Origin: Bacteroidota bacterium
Lineage (GTDB): Bacteria; Bacteroidota; Bacteroidia; UBA8524
Length of the DNA: 63,726 nt
NCBI GenBank assembly: GCA_006226545.1
Contig: SBGR01000021.1
Location: 1-63,726 of the forward strand
Reading direction: 5' to 3'
The position numbers were made by a program, and so were the translations under genes. The notes beneath the pieces are model-generated. The model was not told the DNA's origin and did not search any database. It saw only the letters and a list, made by a program, of their open reading frames with translations. Of the stretch, positions 45,001 through 53,153 are shown piece by piece. Position 1 is the stretch's first letter. Each line of letters begins with the position of its first letter.

Positions 45001-47499
45001 TTGTTTCAGCACGTGGATAGTTGAATTCTGATCAAATGGCCCGGCCATGGCTTGATAACCGTTCACACGATAGCTTACCGGATTTCCGAGAAAAGTGCCG
45101 GAAACCGTCTCCATACTTCCATTTTCAGATTTTAGATAACGGTAGCTCAGGTTAATGGAAGTTCTTTCGTCCCGAGTCCATTTTCTTTTTCTGTGCTCCA
45201 CTAAAATTCTATCTGATTCTTCATTAGCATTAAACACAATCACCAATTGATATCCTTTGGTAGCCTGAGCCATCAAGGTATACTTGTGTTTTCGGTAGCC
45301 CAATTCAATTTTATATTGCCCTTCTCGCAATTCAGGGGAACTTGGAGAAAAGGCCCAAGGGCGCCCTTTAATCTGGTAAAAGATGTTGTTGATCTTAATG
45401 TAATCCGGTTGTCGGTAAAGTCCCTTTTCTACTAGGAAAACTTGAATGCTTCCTCCAAACGTAAATTCTTCATGTTTGATGGAATAGCTTCTGCTTGAGG
45501 TAGAAGAAAGTAAATTGTATGTGTTTGAATCGAGACTTGGTTTAAAGTACGTCAGCAATCCGCTATCCATGGCCACCTCACGGCCGAACGTCTTTTGCTC
45601 ATAATCCAATGGATAGCTTGTAGGTTCATATTTCCGATGCGGAGTCTGCGATTCTCGAACCAAATCGTTCTTTTGAATGGTACCCTGAACAGCTTCATTC
45701 TGTGCTAGCACCATTACGCGGGCATGCGGAACGGGATTACCTTTAGCATCCCTCAAAACTCCTTCATAGTGAATATTGTCGCCCGGTCTTGCCTTTGACG
45801 GCAAGCTAAAATCCAATCGCAAGGGGAATTCGTTTATCGCTAAATCCCAATAATCTCGCTTTCCATAATCATTGCCCTCAAGCTGTCTCAGCAATTGCCA
45901 ATTCGATTTCGGATTATATAAAAAGCACGTATCAAATTCTGTGAGGTTTGAGCTGAAATGCACTTTCCCATCTTGGAGAATACTGAAGAGCTGACTCGAG
46001 TTAACCGGGCAATCCCAACTTAAAAAAATGGAGTCTCCTGATTGATAAAAATCAACCCTTGCTGCGGTAGTGTGAGGAGCCGGATTCCATATATCTGTAT
46101 TCTTTCCAAGGAAGCGGTAAGACTGGGCTTTAGGGCTGAGATCGGCACGATATGGAAACGACAAGTTTCGAATGGTATCATTGTGTCCTCGGCAATAGAT
46201 GATAAGAAAAGGGTCATCGATAAAATCTCCTCTCTTTGTAATTTCTACCTGTTCGGACTTCAGTTTCATTTGATATCCCTCTTTCAACCAATCCATCTCT
46301 TTGTAGTCCGAAACGAATTCTACCTTTCGTCCGGGATTCTTCACATTAGCCTTCACATAGACACCATAGTGACCGCTAGGGTATCCTTCAAAACTTAAAG
46401 GCAAAACAACTTTACCATTTAAACCAATGGTGGTTTTACCCGTAATTAAGGTATCCTTAAATGATAGGCTCTTTCCTGAACCGGTTAGGATATCAGGATA
46501 CATGATTACATGGTATTCCACCTCCGTTTCGGGTGCCGCCCTGCCACTCAAGTGAAACGAACCAAATTCCAACCTCGCTGTATCCGAATTCAAATTGACC
46601 AGCTGCACAGTGTTGGAATAACTCTTCAAATTATAGTCCTCAAGGGGAACTTCAATAACCCGGCTGAACCAATGTTTTCCATAGGAATAGCTGACCTTCA
46701 AAGTGAGCATTTTGTTGTGAAATAGCTCTTTGGGTAATACAAATTCACCAATAAATCTTCCGTCTGGATTCAGTTTAATCTGAATGGAATCTGCTACAAT
46801 GAATTGTCGCCTGTAATAATGCTGCTCAAATACTTCCGCATTGATCGTTTCTATTTTCCCCGGCTTATCGTGATCACTGATAAAACCCGCAAAATGTAAG
46901 GTGTCGTATGGCCGGTATTTCTGCTTGTCGAGCAACATGAAGTCCGAGCTATACCTCCTCTTTTCCCATGCATACCGTTTCCTTGCCTTGGCATTGATTT
47001 CGCATTGGAGCTTCACCTCGGATAGATGCAGTTTGAATCGATAAGATTTGCCTCTTTTCAATCCCTTAAGCGAGATTTTAAACTGACCGTTTATATCAGA
47101 AGACAGCCTAGATTTCTTCCACTCCACTTGGTATTGCTTCACATACTGTTTGGCATTACCGTCGTAAACCTTGAAACAGAAACTATCCGGATGAATGGCC
47201 TGCTCTTCTATGAAATAATAATGGTGAACAAAAAAACTAGCCCTTCCTTTGGGGTAATCGCCTTCATAAGTCAAATAATAACCAACAGGCACATTGGTGT
47301 ACATTGTACTATTGTACAAACTAAAGCTTGAGTCCAGCGGTTTTGAGAAGAATGATTTAGGAACATCTTCTTTCGGGTGTTTCTGAATCCAATCATATTG
47401 TTCTTCATTAATGGAAAAAAGATGTTCGTCCCTGCTGCTTTGTGCATTGGCAGAAAAACATGCCCAGCAGGTGAGCAAAAAGATGAAGGTGGTTCTCAT
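42046..47499 (-). CDS. Alpha-2-macroglobulin-like exported protein with thioester motif
   Basis: 1817 aa. Signal peptide about 1-20 (ending SANAQ). Macroglobulin (MG2-like) domain near 190-290, further Ig-like domains, a CarboxypepD_reg-like strand set near 570-610, the A2M domain near 1233-1330 (GLWLPELSSDSSGKIQF, DLTTWKVHLFAMTGN), and an alpha-helical thioester domain near 1400-1680. The thioester motif is Cys1433-Asn-Glu-Gln1436. Bacterial A2M proteins trap proteases in the periplasm or at the surface; no partner PbpC gene is adjacent. No good lipobox, so it is probably periplasmic or surface-associated. A minus-strand TATCTTGG box lies 25 nt before the start. Confidence 0.85.
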   Translation of the reverse strand: MRTTFIFLLTCWACFSANAQSSRDEHLFSINEEQYDWIQKHPKEDVPKSFFSKPLDSSFSLYNSTMYTNVPVGYYLTYEGDYPKGRASFFVHHYYFIEEQAIHPDSFCFKVYDGNAKQYVKQYQVEWKKSRLSSDINGQFKISLKGLKRGKSYRFKLHLSEVKLQCEINAKARKRYAWEKRRYSSDFMLLDKQKYRPYDTLHFAGFISDHDKPGKIETINAEVFEQHYYRRQFIVADSIQIKLNPDGRFIGEFVLPKELFHNKMLTLKVSYSYGKHWFSRVIEVPLEDYNLKSYSNTVQLVNLNSDTARLEFGSFHLSGRAAPETEVEYHVIMYPDILTGSGKSLSFKDTLITGKTTIGLNGKVVLPLSFEGYPSGHYGVYVKANVKNPGRKVEFVSDYKEMDWLKEGYQMKLKSEQVEITKRGDFIDDPFLIIYCRGHNDTIRNLSFPYRADLSPKAQSYRFLGKNTDIWNPAPHTTAARVDFYQSGDSIFLSWDCPVNSSQLFSILQDGKVHFSSNLTEFDTCFLYNPKSNWQLLRQLEGNDYGKRDYWDLAINEFPLRLDFSLPSKARPGDNIHYEGVLRDAKGNPVPHARVMVLAQNEAVQGTIQKNDLVRESQTPHRKYEPTSYPLDYEQKTFGREVAMDSGLLTYFKPSLDSNTYNLLSSTSSRSYSIKHEEFTFGGSIQVFLVEKGLYRQPDYIKINNIFYQIKGRPWAFSPSSPELREGQYKIELGYRKHKYTLMAQATKGYQLVIVFNANEESDRILVEHRKRKWTRDERTSINLSYRYLKSENGSMETVSGTFLGNPVSYRVNGYQAMAGPFDQNSTIHVLKQNYGSVRVSNVFETGILLRGVTDPIYFNTRYIARKRTRNQEALHLYEIKYALKDRVYRRPIFEDFPPFGHLSKKAVTGQSKVFGTSHCKVNSLVVQEISSGIITFFSDVNVGFIDPGTYNVFIDVNNTWYWADSFSIQSGFHRHQVLDTLKRLEDDSFLRLHEHKGAAKYEFTETHWLGKRALQIVLRELPNNRPASKAIVRLASESEVRTLTANEQGIINCYDLQPDRYSLTVYWANITHYSDSLDLHKLSTATGQLYIPLNGDTIQSVYSLDQYRKIGATQFREPWVYTPYTKDFDFLSEIRYKDLEWSYSPRRRRIFSFGPRRYKAAYCPDFGSVSGWRSEASTGWELNDYYYGGAHAFSLQSDEDFSSFRGNMYKSAPLSINALNVSPTPRSNFKDQGLWLPELSSDSSGKIQFDFPVPDDLTTWKVHLFAMTGNEDYLHQTQAVQVSKAFQAELVLPRFLRPDDRLCAPVLFHLEDSTANAFNWDFRINQNLKQSKGANMRGVYSDRVCFKADTSLLQVELLARSGEHQDGVQRTIPVKPKGNWIQRNHWIYLAANSDTALKASFPLSSWSVKSLPSVDSIIAQLQKELIAYKYDCNEQKASKLMAYMTKSNLNFLERLSMYQLLKDLHRNQSANGYWSWWEKETPDEWVTGYVYFVLAQFSNVDAPRHYRRDNEEALRRSSGAILFSKGKDVLNWNLANAKEMYAYMVNSPEMKEKIGPLATAYFHFNHNLSHDSVYLQNLLRGEGYYSQGSTKLELLRWNALLADYAYRTNSQHTVKLKAFLLSLLQGQELNTMEKALLLFSLNQLNKLKQELPGKGHFIQDHTAGLFHLKSQESAVWLKVEERYFDSTETWSENNKVKIELEFVQSKEMPSRGTIRLRIKADESVPYALVEVPLAANMILDDEVNKKPWVSHTMTLHDARTYAFWQIPKGVTEITMPVTLVFDGSFSMPPARVVPMYTPGATSLSNHIGMIMKLQDP

Positions 47500-47524
47500 G
47501 GTTCAATGGAAAAACGATTCCACC

Positions 47525-47532
47525 ACCAAGAT
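47525..47532 (-). promoter_or_regulatory. Possible -7 element of the macroglobulin gene
   Basis: Minus strand TATCTTGG, one mismatch from TAnnTTTG, 25 nt before the ATG, in the gap after the rsfS stop. Confidence 0.3.
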
Positions 47533-47557
47533 ATTTTGAAAGAAAGTGAATTCCTAT

Positions 47558-47923
47558 TTAGTAACGCGTAATCTCCGCATCACCCCACAAGTCTTCGATA
47601 CCGAAGAAATCGCGTTTGTCTTCTAGAAAGACGTGAGCCACAACGGTGATATAATCTACCAGCACCCATTCGCAGTTTTCAAAACCTTCTTTACCCCAAG
47701 GGTCTTCTTTCAAGGCTTTGTACACTTCATCGTCAATCGACTTACCAATGGCTTCCACCTGGCGGTCACTTTCACCGTGGCAAACCACAAAGAAATCGGC
47801 TACTGCACCTTTCACATCACGCAAGTCCATGAGTACGATATCCTTGCCTTTTTTCTCCTCCATTCCCTTCACCACCACATCGGCCAAAATTCTGGATGCG
47901 TCTACTGTGTTGTTTTTCGCCAT
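47558..47923 (-). CDS. rsfS: Ribosomal silencing factor RsfS
   Basis: 121-aa RsfS/Iojap-family protein that binds L14 and blocks subunit joining under starvation. Characteristic stretches are IVLMDLRDVKGAVADFFVVCHG and WVLVDYITVVAHVFLEDKRDFFGIEDLWGDA. Divergent from birA with 36 bp between starts. A TAnnTTGC-type box (TACTTTGC, minus strand, 47945-47952) is 21 nt upstream. Confidence 0.95.
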   Translation of the reverse strand: MAKNNTVDASRILADVVVKGMEEKKGKDIVLMDLRDVKGAVADFFVVCHGESDRQVEAIGKSIDDEVYKALKEDPWGKEGFENCEWVLVDYITVVAHVFLEDKRDFFGIEDLWGDAEITRY

Positions 47924-47959
47924 TTGCTTCTCGTAATTTGAAGTGCAAAGTAAACGTAT

Positions 47960-48712
47960 TTGAACAAGACTTTCCCATCAATCCCTCCCTTTTGGCCTGA
48001 GTTACGTCTCTATGCTGAAATAGATTCGAGCAATGCCGAACTGAAAAGGCTGGAAGACCGCGGAGAAGCCGCACATGGCATGGTGGTTTCCGCCACGCAT
48101 CAATATGCCGGTCGCGGACAAATGGGTTCCAAATGGGAAGGAGAACCCGGACTTAACCTTTACCTGAGCATTTTACTCTTCCCCAAAATTCCGATCGAGC
48201 TCCAGTTTTATTGGAATAAGCGCTTGGCCTGTCTTGTGCACCAAGCCATTAGTGAGTTTGCTCCCGAACTGAAAATCAAATGGCCCAACGACCTAATCCT
48301 AAACAATAAAAAAATTGGTGGAATGCTGTTAGAAAATACCCTCAGTGGCCATGAGCTCCACCGCAGCATTGTGGGCATCGGCATCAATATCAACCAAGAG
48401 AATTTTGAAGGTCTAGCGAAGGCTTCATCGCTAAAAAATGAGTTACATAGCGAGTTTTCACCTTTGGAAATACGCGATGTACTTTTGCAAACGCTGAGTC
48501 ATGGATTAGGTCAAGAACTTGCTTTAGCTAAACTGGATGAACAATACTTGGCTCAAGTATGGAAAATAGGTGAACTCACAACCTTTGCAGAAAATAATCG
48601 TTTTTTTAATGCAAGGGTCCAGAGTGTGAATGAAATGGGTCAGCTCGTTTTAGAAACAGAATCAGGAGAGAAAACGTATAATTTAAAAGAGATAAGCTGG
48701 GAATCGTGGTAA
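47960..48712 (+). CDS. birA: Biotin-[acetyl-CoA-carboxylase] ligase
   Basis: 250-aa monofunctional biotin protein ligase; no N-terminal helix-turn-helix, so no repressor role. The ATP/biotin-binding motif YAGRGQMGSKWEGEPGLNLYLS is near 49-70 and KWPNDLILNNKKIGGMLLE near 112-130. It should biotinylate AccB. The start is TTG at 47960: an in-frame TAA lies 9 nt upstream and the next ATG is inside the catalytic domain. First gene of a tightly packed plus-strand run. Confidence 0.93.
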   Translation: MNKTFPSIPPFWPELRLYAEIDSSNAELKRLEDRGEAAHGMVVSATHQYAGRGQMGSKWEGEPGLNLYLSILLFPKIPIELQFYWNKRLACLVHQAISEFAPELKIKWPNDLILNNKKIGGMLLENTLSGHELHRSIVGIGININQENFEGLAKASSLKNELHSEFSPLEIRDVLLQTLSHGLGQELALAKLDEQYLAQVWKIGELTTFAENNRFFNARVQSVNEMGQLVLETESGEKTYNLKEISWESW

Positions 48713-49428
48713 ACGGTGTAATCGATATTGGAAACACAGAGGTGAAGTTCGCCGCCTTTCGCGGAGATGAATTGCTGGACCAAGGCAAAACCGGCTATGG
48801 CGACTGGGATGAACTCCGCCAATGGGCCGAAGCCTGGCAGGTGGAAGCTTGGATACTGAGCAGCGTACAAAAAACACCTTCTAGCGATGAATTGGGTTTC
48901 CTGTTTAAAGAGCTGAACGCCGAAACTCCTCTCCCTGTAACTAATCGCTACGGCACTCCGTCTACCTTGGGTAAGGATCGCATTGCCGGTATCTGCGGAG
49001 CAGCCCTACTCTTCCCAAAGAAGGCCGTTCTGGTGATTGACGCCGGCACGTGCATTACCTATGATTTCATGACAGCCCAACAGGAATACCTCGGAGGAAA
49101 TATCACACCCGGCATACACATGCGCCTCAAGGCCATGCATCAGTTTACCGGTAGGCTTCCCCAACCCGATTGGTCGCCGATTGACAGGTTCTACGGTCAG
49201 AATACCCAAGACAGCCTGCTCAGCGGTGTAGCCGAAGGAGTGCTGGGTGAGGCCGAGCATTTAATCGCACAATACCGAGCTGAATTTGGTGATTTACAGG
49301 TTTTATGCTGCGGTGGAGATGCATCCTTCTTTGAGAAAAGGCTTAAAATGAACATATTTGCGGCGCCTAATCTGGTGCTCTTTGGGCTCAACCACATACT
49401 ACGATACAACCAGGCATTACATGCGTAA
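48706..49428 (+). CDS. coaX: Type III pantothenate kinase
   Basis: 240-aa CoaX, first committed step of CoA synthesis. N-terminal phosphate-binding DIGNTEVKFA, the central LVIDAGTCITYD motif near 118-129, and GGNITPGIHMRLKAMHQFTGRLP near 138-160 are diagnostic. The GTG start at 48706 overlaps the birA stop by 7 nt, and its end overlaps the next gene by 8 nt. Confidence 0.95.
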   Translation: MVNGVIDIGNTEVKFAAFRGDELLDQGKTGYGDWDELRQWAEAWQVEAWILSSVQKTPSSDELGFLFKELNAETPLPVTNRYGTPSTLGKDRIAGICGAALLFPKKAVLVIDAGTCITYDFMTAQQEYLGGNITPGIHMRLKAMHQFTGRLPQPDWSPIDRFYGQNTQDSLLSGVAEGVLGEAEHLIAQYRAEFGDLQVLCCGGDASFFEKRLKMNIFAAPNLVLFGLNHILRYNQALHA

Positions 49429-50791
49429 AAACAAAATTCTCCTACTCGTCGCTTTGATCTGCTCCTTGAGCGCGAGCGCACAATTGCTCACGCAATCACC
49501 TTATTCCAGGTATGGATTGGGAGAACAATACTTCCAAGGATTTAGCGATCAAGTGGCTTTGGGTTCAACCGGCTTGGCACAACGCCATAGCCTAAACATG
49601 AACATCTTGAACCCGGCCTCCTACAGTGCATTGCGCATGACCAATTTCAGGTTGGGTGCAACCAGCTTTATCACGCAACTTCAACAAGGAAATCAATCCA
49701 TCACTACCAATTCTGCCGGACTGCGTTACCTTACCTTGGCTTTTCAATTGAATAAGAAAAAAGACTGGGGACTTGCTTTTGGTGCACTTCCCTATTCCGG
49801 TAAAGGTTATACCATTCAATACACCACCGACTCCTCTTTCGGGAGCATCACAAACAGCCTGAGTGGTTCTGGCGATTTAACCCGTTTCTTTTTAGGTACC
49901 GGTAAAGAACTTGGAGATCACATAAGTGTTGGAGTGCAAGCTTCGTATATCTTCGGCAAACTGAGCGACCGCAGAAGCTTTGCCTTCCCGAGCGGTTCGC
50001 CTTATTTAAACTACCGTGAAAGTGCAACCGATTATATCGGAGGCTTCATGTTAGAAGGTGGATTACAAGCTTATTTCCCGGGAAGAATTGTGCGGAAAGA
50101 CAGCATTGAAAATGCCGATTTGACCAAATCACTTCGCCGCGATACCACCTACCTCAAACACAGCTTTGGATTGTATTACCAACTCTCCACCAGCATGAAC
50201 ATCACCCGCGAATTGTTTTCAAGAACCTATTTAGAAGCCAACGGCAGGGAATATATAAAAGACACCATTCAGTTGGTAGACGATCTAAAAGGAAATATAA
50301 GTCTGCCTTCCAGCATCGGATTTGGTTACCAATTGGAGCAAGCTTCCGGCAAGTGGCGCATCAACTTAGACTACCGCTATAACCTCAACTCGCTATACAA
50401 AAACAGCTTTAGCGCTGAGGCCTTAAACGATTACCATCAGGTGAGTTTTGGCTACGGGTTTAGACCTTCTACTAAGTTCTACGACGACAAAGTGAACTTC
50501 TTAAAAAAGACGGAATACCGCATCGGAGCTAGGTATAGCACGGCCCTTTTACAAATTAATAACACAGATGTTCCGGAGTATGGCATTAGTTTTGGCCTTG
50601 GAATACCATTACGTACCAGAACCGTAACTGAAGAGTTCAAATACCAAACAGTATTCTCCAGCCTGAATGTTTCAGTAGAATATGTTCAGCGCGGCACACT
50701 TCAAAACAACCTGGTGCAAGAAAATTACTGGCGATTTGTGTTCGGAGTTTCTCTGAACGACAAATGGTTCAATAAACGCAAAATAGATTGA
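49421..50791 (+). CDS. Outer-membrane beta-barrel protein, function unknown
   Basis: 456 aa. Signal peptide about 1-21 (ending LSASAQ), then TQSPYSRYGLGE, a sequence start seen in a Bacteroidota outer-membrane family often encoded just after coaX. Alternating strands continue to the end. Its position between coaX and lptC suggests an envelope role, but none can be proven. ATG at 49421 overlaps the coaX stop by 8 nt; the upstream reading is internal to coaX. Confidence 0.75.
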   Translation: MRKNKILLLVALICSLSASAQLLTQSPYSRYGLGEQYFQGFSDQVALGSTGLAQRHSLNMNILNPASYSALRMTNFRLGATSFITQLQQGNQSITTNSAGLRYLTLAFQLNKKKDWGLAFGALPYSGKGYTIQYTTDSSFGSITNSLSGSGDLTRFFLGTGKELGDHISVGVQASYIFGKLSDRRSFAFPSGSPYLNYRESATDYIGGFMLEGGLQAYFPGRIVRKDSIENADLTKSLRRDTTYLKHSFGLYYQLSTSMNITRELFSRTYLEANGREYIKDTIQLVDDLKGNISLPSSIGFGYQLEQASGKWRINLDYRYNLNSLYKNSFSAEALNDYHQVSFGYGFRPSTKFYDDKVNFLKKTEYRIGARYSTALLQINNTDVPEYGISFGLGIPLRTRTVTEEFKYQTVFSSLNVSVEYVQRGTLQNNLVQENYWRFVFGVSLNDKWFNKRKID

Positions 50792-50802
50792 GGACTAAGA
50801 TT

Positions 50803-52353
50803 ATGAAAACGAAAGACCTGTTGAAGGGAATGTTGATGACTGCAGGCCTTTGTATCGCAGTAGCAACATGGGCACAACCTGTTACTACCGGTAACACAAC
50901 ACCTTGTGACCCAAATGGAAAAGACAGCGCGATGACGCTGCGTAATTATTCATTGATGCACGAAGAAGTGCGTCAGAAACGCTACGAATCTGCTCACCAC
51001 GACTGGATTTACGTGTTTGAAAACGCTCCTTGTTTTAGAGAGCAAACCTATGCTGACGGTGCCGACATTTACGAAGCCCTGATTAAAAAAGCCAGCAAAG
51101 ACGCAAAACGTAAAGCAGAATTGCTCGACACACTTGACTTGATTTACCAACGCCGTATTCAATACTTCGGTAACGAAGGCTTTGTAAAAGGCAAATGGGG
51201 TAAGGATGTTTTGATGCTTGATCGTGCCAATACTGAAAAAGGCATCAAGTTGATCGAAGAGAGCATCAAACTTGATAGCACTAAAATTGAAAGCAGTATT
51301 GTGCTTCCTTACTTCCAAGCCCTGATTGGATTGGAGAAAAAAGGTGAACGTACCAAAGACGATATCTTGAAGGTATACGAAACCTTGACTGAGATCATCG
51401 ACTTTAACGTGAAGCAAAATACAGAAGACGCAAAACTTGGTATCTACGCTTCCAAAATGAAACTAGCTAACCTGGTTGAGAACACCTTTACCGTTGAGCT
51501 TCCTCAATTATACGAAGTAGGCGGTATCTTAACTTTCAAGCCAAGCTACAGCTCTCCACGTTACGAAATCACCAACATCGATAGTATTTACATTACGGTG
51601 AATGCCAATATCACAGAGGAAGAAGGAAGCGATATCTACTACCTGAAAAAAGCCTGGAACGTAACCCAAGAATCAGTGAACATCTTCGCTGCTCCTTACT
51701 TGGATTGCAAAGCTTTATCAGCGATTTACTCTCCTAAGTTTGAGGCAGATCCTACCAATATCGATCTTATTGAAAAAATCTTGCTCTTCTTGAACAACGC
51801 ACGTTGCGACGGAGAAGATCTTTACATCAAAGTATCTGAGGCTTATGTTAAACAAAAGCCGAGCGCACTTGCTTACCGTTCTTTGGGTAACGCTTACAAG
51901 AAAGCCAAAAACGGAGCGAAAGCTTTAGAGAACTTCGAAAAAGCTATCGTGCTTGAAACGGACCCTAAGGTGAAAGTGAACGATTACATCAACCTAGCGA
52001 AAGCTGCATTGGTGAACCGTAACTACGTACAAGCTAAAAACTACGCAGACAAAGCATTGGCCATCGATCCGAACAAAGGTGAAGCCTATATCTTGATTGG
52101 TGATGCCTATACTTATGCTGCCGGTAACTGTACTGTGAAAATCGACGCTAACGCAATCTATTGGGTTGCCGTTGATATGTACATCAAAGCAAAAGCAGTT
52201 GATTCAGGTGTTGCAGGTGCTGCTAATCGCCGCATCGCTACCTATTCAAAATACTTCCCAGAGAAAAGTAAAGCCTTCTTCCACAGCATTAACGAGGGGG
52301 ATACTTATACCTTAAGCTGCTGGCCGAATCTGAGCACAAAAGCTCGCTTCTAA
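50803..52353 (+). CDS. TPR-repeat exported protein
   Basis: 516 aa. Signal peptide about 1-24 (ending ATWAQ). Helical repeat protein with several TPR-like units, clearest near 355-440 (LGNAYKKAKNGAKALENFEKA and YVQAKNYADKALAIDPNKGEA). Probably periplasmic and used for protein-protein contacts. Starts 11 nt after the barrel gene; the gene pair is probably co-expressed. Confidence 0.78.
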   Translation: MKTKDLLKGMLMTAGLCIAVATWAQPVTTGNTTPCDPNGKDSAMTLRNYSLMHEEVRQKRYESAHHDWIYVFENAPCFREQTYADGADIYEALIKKASKDAKRKAELLDTLDLIYQRRIQYFGNEGFVKGKWGKDVLMLDRANTEKGIKLIEESIKLDSTKIESSIVLPYFQALIGLEKKGERTKDDILKVYETLTEIIDFNVKQNTEDAKLGIYASKMKLANLVENTFTVELPQLYEVGGILTFKPSYSSPRYEITNIDSIYITVNANITEEEGSDIYYLKKAWNVTQESVNIFAAPYLDCKALSAIYSPKFEADPTNIDLIEKILLFLNNARCDGEDLYIKVSEAYVKQKPSALAYRSLGNAYKKAKNGAKALENFEKAIVLETDPKVKVNDYINLAKAALVNRNYVQAKNYADKALAIDPNKGEAYILIGDAYTYAAGNCTVKIDANAIYWVAVDMYIKAKAVDSGVAGAANRRIATYSKYFPEKSKAFFHSINEGDTYTLSCWPNLSTKARF

Positions 52354-52383
52354 TCCATCAGTAAAAACATTAAATTCCCGGAA

Positions 52384-52956
52384 ATGAGTCGTCTAAGCAC
52401 AACCTTTTGGACCATCATTTTCGGGATTTTTTTTGCCCTGCCCTTTAGCTCTTGCGATACAAAGCTCGAGCAAGAAAAGGTGAGCGAAATGCTGAACGAT
52501 ACCCTCTTCCCGGAACATGCCGAGGAAGTAGAAATGCGCTTTAGCGATTCAGGCACCTTAAAAGCCCGTTTGGTTGCTCCCATCCTTGATCGTTATCCAG
52601 CTGCAGAACCTTATACCATCTTTGAAAAAGGTGTCGACGCCTACTTCTATACCCCAAAAGGAGAAGTAGAGAATACCGTAAAATGCAACTACGCCATCCG
52701 CAAAGACGCGGAAAAGTTGGTAGAAATGCGAAACGATGTTCGTTTGGAAAACAGCAAAGGAGAAAAGCTCAATACAGAGAAGCTCTTCTGGGATCAGGAG
52801 AAACAGAAAATCTATACCGATGCTTTTGTTAAAATTACCACGGCAGAAGACATCATCTACGGAGATGGATTTGAAGCCAACCAAGATTTTAGCGAATACC
52901 GCATCTTTAATATCAAAGGAACTGTAAGCGTCAAAGACGATGAAAAAACTCAATAA
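52384..52956 (+). CDS. lptC: LPS export system protein LptC-like
   Basis: 190-aa lipoprotein-like LptC: part of the Lpt bridge that carries lipopolysaccharide from the inner to the outer membrane. N-terminal hydrophobic stretch ends at LPFSSCD, a likely lipobox with Cys24, unlike the membrane-anchored enterobacterial form. The beta-jellyroll stretches (MRFSDSGTLKARLVAP, LFWDQEKQKIYTD) fit the LptC fold. Its 3' end overlaps the next gene by 17 nt. Confidence 0.85.
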   Translation: MSRLSTTFWTIIFGIFFALPFSSCDTKLEQEKVSEMLNDTLFPEHAEEVEMRFSDSGTLKARLVAPILDRYPAAEPYTIFEKGVDAYFYTPKGEVENTVKCNYAIRKDAEKLVEMRNDVRLENSKGEKLNTEKLFWDQEKQKIYTDAFVKITTAEDIIYGDGFEANQDFSEYRIFNIKGTVSVKDDEKTQ

Positions 52957-53137
52957 AATAGCTTGGCTGCTTATCGCAATCCTCTCTTTGCTGGTGGGAA
53001 TCATCGTTGTTATTAGCGAAGGAACATTGCATTCCAAATTCTATGTTTTCTTCCTGCTCAGCCCGGCAGCATTTTACTTTTGGTACCTCGAGCGCGACAA
53101 AGCGAGGAAATCGAGCGGAAAAAAGAAAAAATCTTAG
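52940..53137 (+). CDS. Small two-helix membrane protein
   Basis: 65 aa with two hydrophobic helices (about 7-26 and 33-49) and a very basic tail (KARKSSGKKKKS). No family recognised. It is sandwiched between lptC (17-nt overlap) and the CorC-like gene, so it is expressed with them, and it might help assemble the envelope machinery. Confidence 0.6.
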   Translation: MKKLNKIAWLLIAILSLLVGIIVVISEGTLHSKFYVFFLLSPAAFYFWYLERDKARKSSGKKKKS

Positions 53138-53153
53138 AACTTTGTAATCTAAC

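Noticed and set aside
50950..51417. 155-residue reading frame antisense to the TPR gene
   Set aside because: Composition typical of a shadow frame; the sense protein has a signal peptide and TPR repeats.
52558..53037. 159-residue minus frame over lptC
   Set aside because: Overlaps lptC and the small membrane gene on the other strand, no family.
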